Source: Sulfurospirillum diekertiae (GTDB lineage Bacteria > Campylobacterota > Campylobacteria > Campylobacterales > Sulfurospirillaceae). From it: a stretch of 64,000 bases of DNA. The notes beneath the pieces were generated by a model. The model worked only from the letters and a program-made list of their open reading frames with translations, did no database searches and was not told the DNA's origin. The stretch is from NCBI RefSeq assembly GCF_002309535.1, contig NZ_CP023275.1, forward strand, positions 2,170,001-2,234,000, read 5' to 3'. The translations under genes and the position numbers were made by a program. Within the stretch, counting starts at the first letter, position 1. Every line of letters starts with the position of its first letter. Positions 63,994-64,000 of this stretch are shown piece by piece.

Positions 63994-64000
63994 GAGTAAA

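Overview
The window is chromosomal DNA from a Campylobacterota (Epsilonproteobacteria) species, most likely Sulfurospirillum or a close relative. The evidence is the dense AT-rich coding, a Campylobacter-like fabG-acpP-fabF-accA block, a bc1 complex with a di-haem cytochrome c, a heptose-based LPS core cluster, a tetrathionate-reductase-type molybdoenzyme and many c-di-GMP proteins. The genus is inferred, not proven.

Layout. 1-4.6 kb (minus strand): a PolB-type exonuclease, phosphomannomutase, rfbA, rfbB and a truncated exported ATP-dependent DNA ligase. 4.7-12.1 kb (plus): LPS core and lipid A genes (waaC, a lipid A acyltransferase, an O-antigen ligase, four glycosyltransferases, waaF). 12.1-16.3 kb (minus): the ADP-heptose pathway (gmhA, hldE, hldD, gmhB) behind a TPR protein. 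16.4-19.5 kb: cytochrome c553 and the cbb3 oxidase assembly genes ccoS and ccoI. 19.7-30.4 kb: signalling proteins (GGDEF-EAL, tandem HD, a receptor-like diguanylate cyclase, a chemoreceptor), with an EamA exporter, tpx, pgeF and ribE among them. 30.4-32.7 kb: pxpABC (5-oxoprolinase). 32.9-38.0 kb: mnmG and petABC plus a mono-haem cytochrome. 38.1-42.9 kb (minus): accA (apparently frameshifted), fabF, acpP, fabG and gpmI. 43.0-45.3 kb: mraY and murD, then tRNA-Phe.

A compact integrative element of about 6.1 kb sits at the 3' end of tRNA-Phe, between 26-bp direct repeats at 45365-45390 and 51422-51447. It encodes a tyrosine integrase, an AlpA-like protein, a possible Rep-like protein, an XRE regulator divergent from a PD-(D/E)xK nuclease of the HsdR-N type, and several unrecognised small proteins. 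No virion or conjugation gene is recognisable, so it looks like a satellite-type island. Beyond it lies a decayed two-partner-secretion transporter gene. Then comes a molybdopterin reductase operon (ttrABC-like) with its own two-component system (52.1-59.5 kb), followed by a YdjY-type lipoprotein, two membrane proteins, an EAL-CBS-GGDEF protein and a cysteine-rich lipoprotein.

The most striking feature not explained by genes is a dispersed perfect palindrome, TTTACATGTAAA. I counted by eye about 26 copies of its 10-bp core, mostly inside genes, where it forces the tetrapeptides FTCK or LHVK into unrelated proteins. None occur in the integrative element. It resembles HIP1-like or DNA-uptake-like genome-wide signatures. 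The two best leads are this motif and the tRNA-Phe island with its nuclease module.
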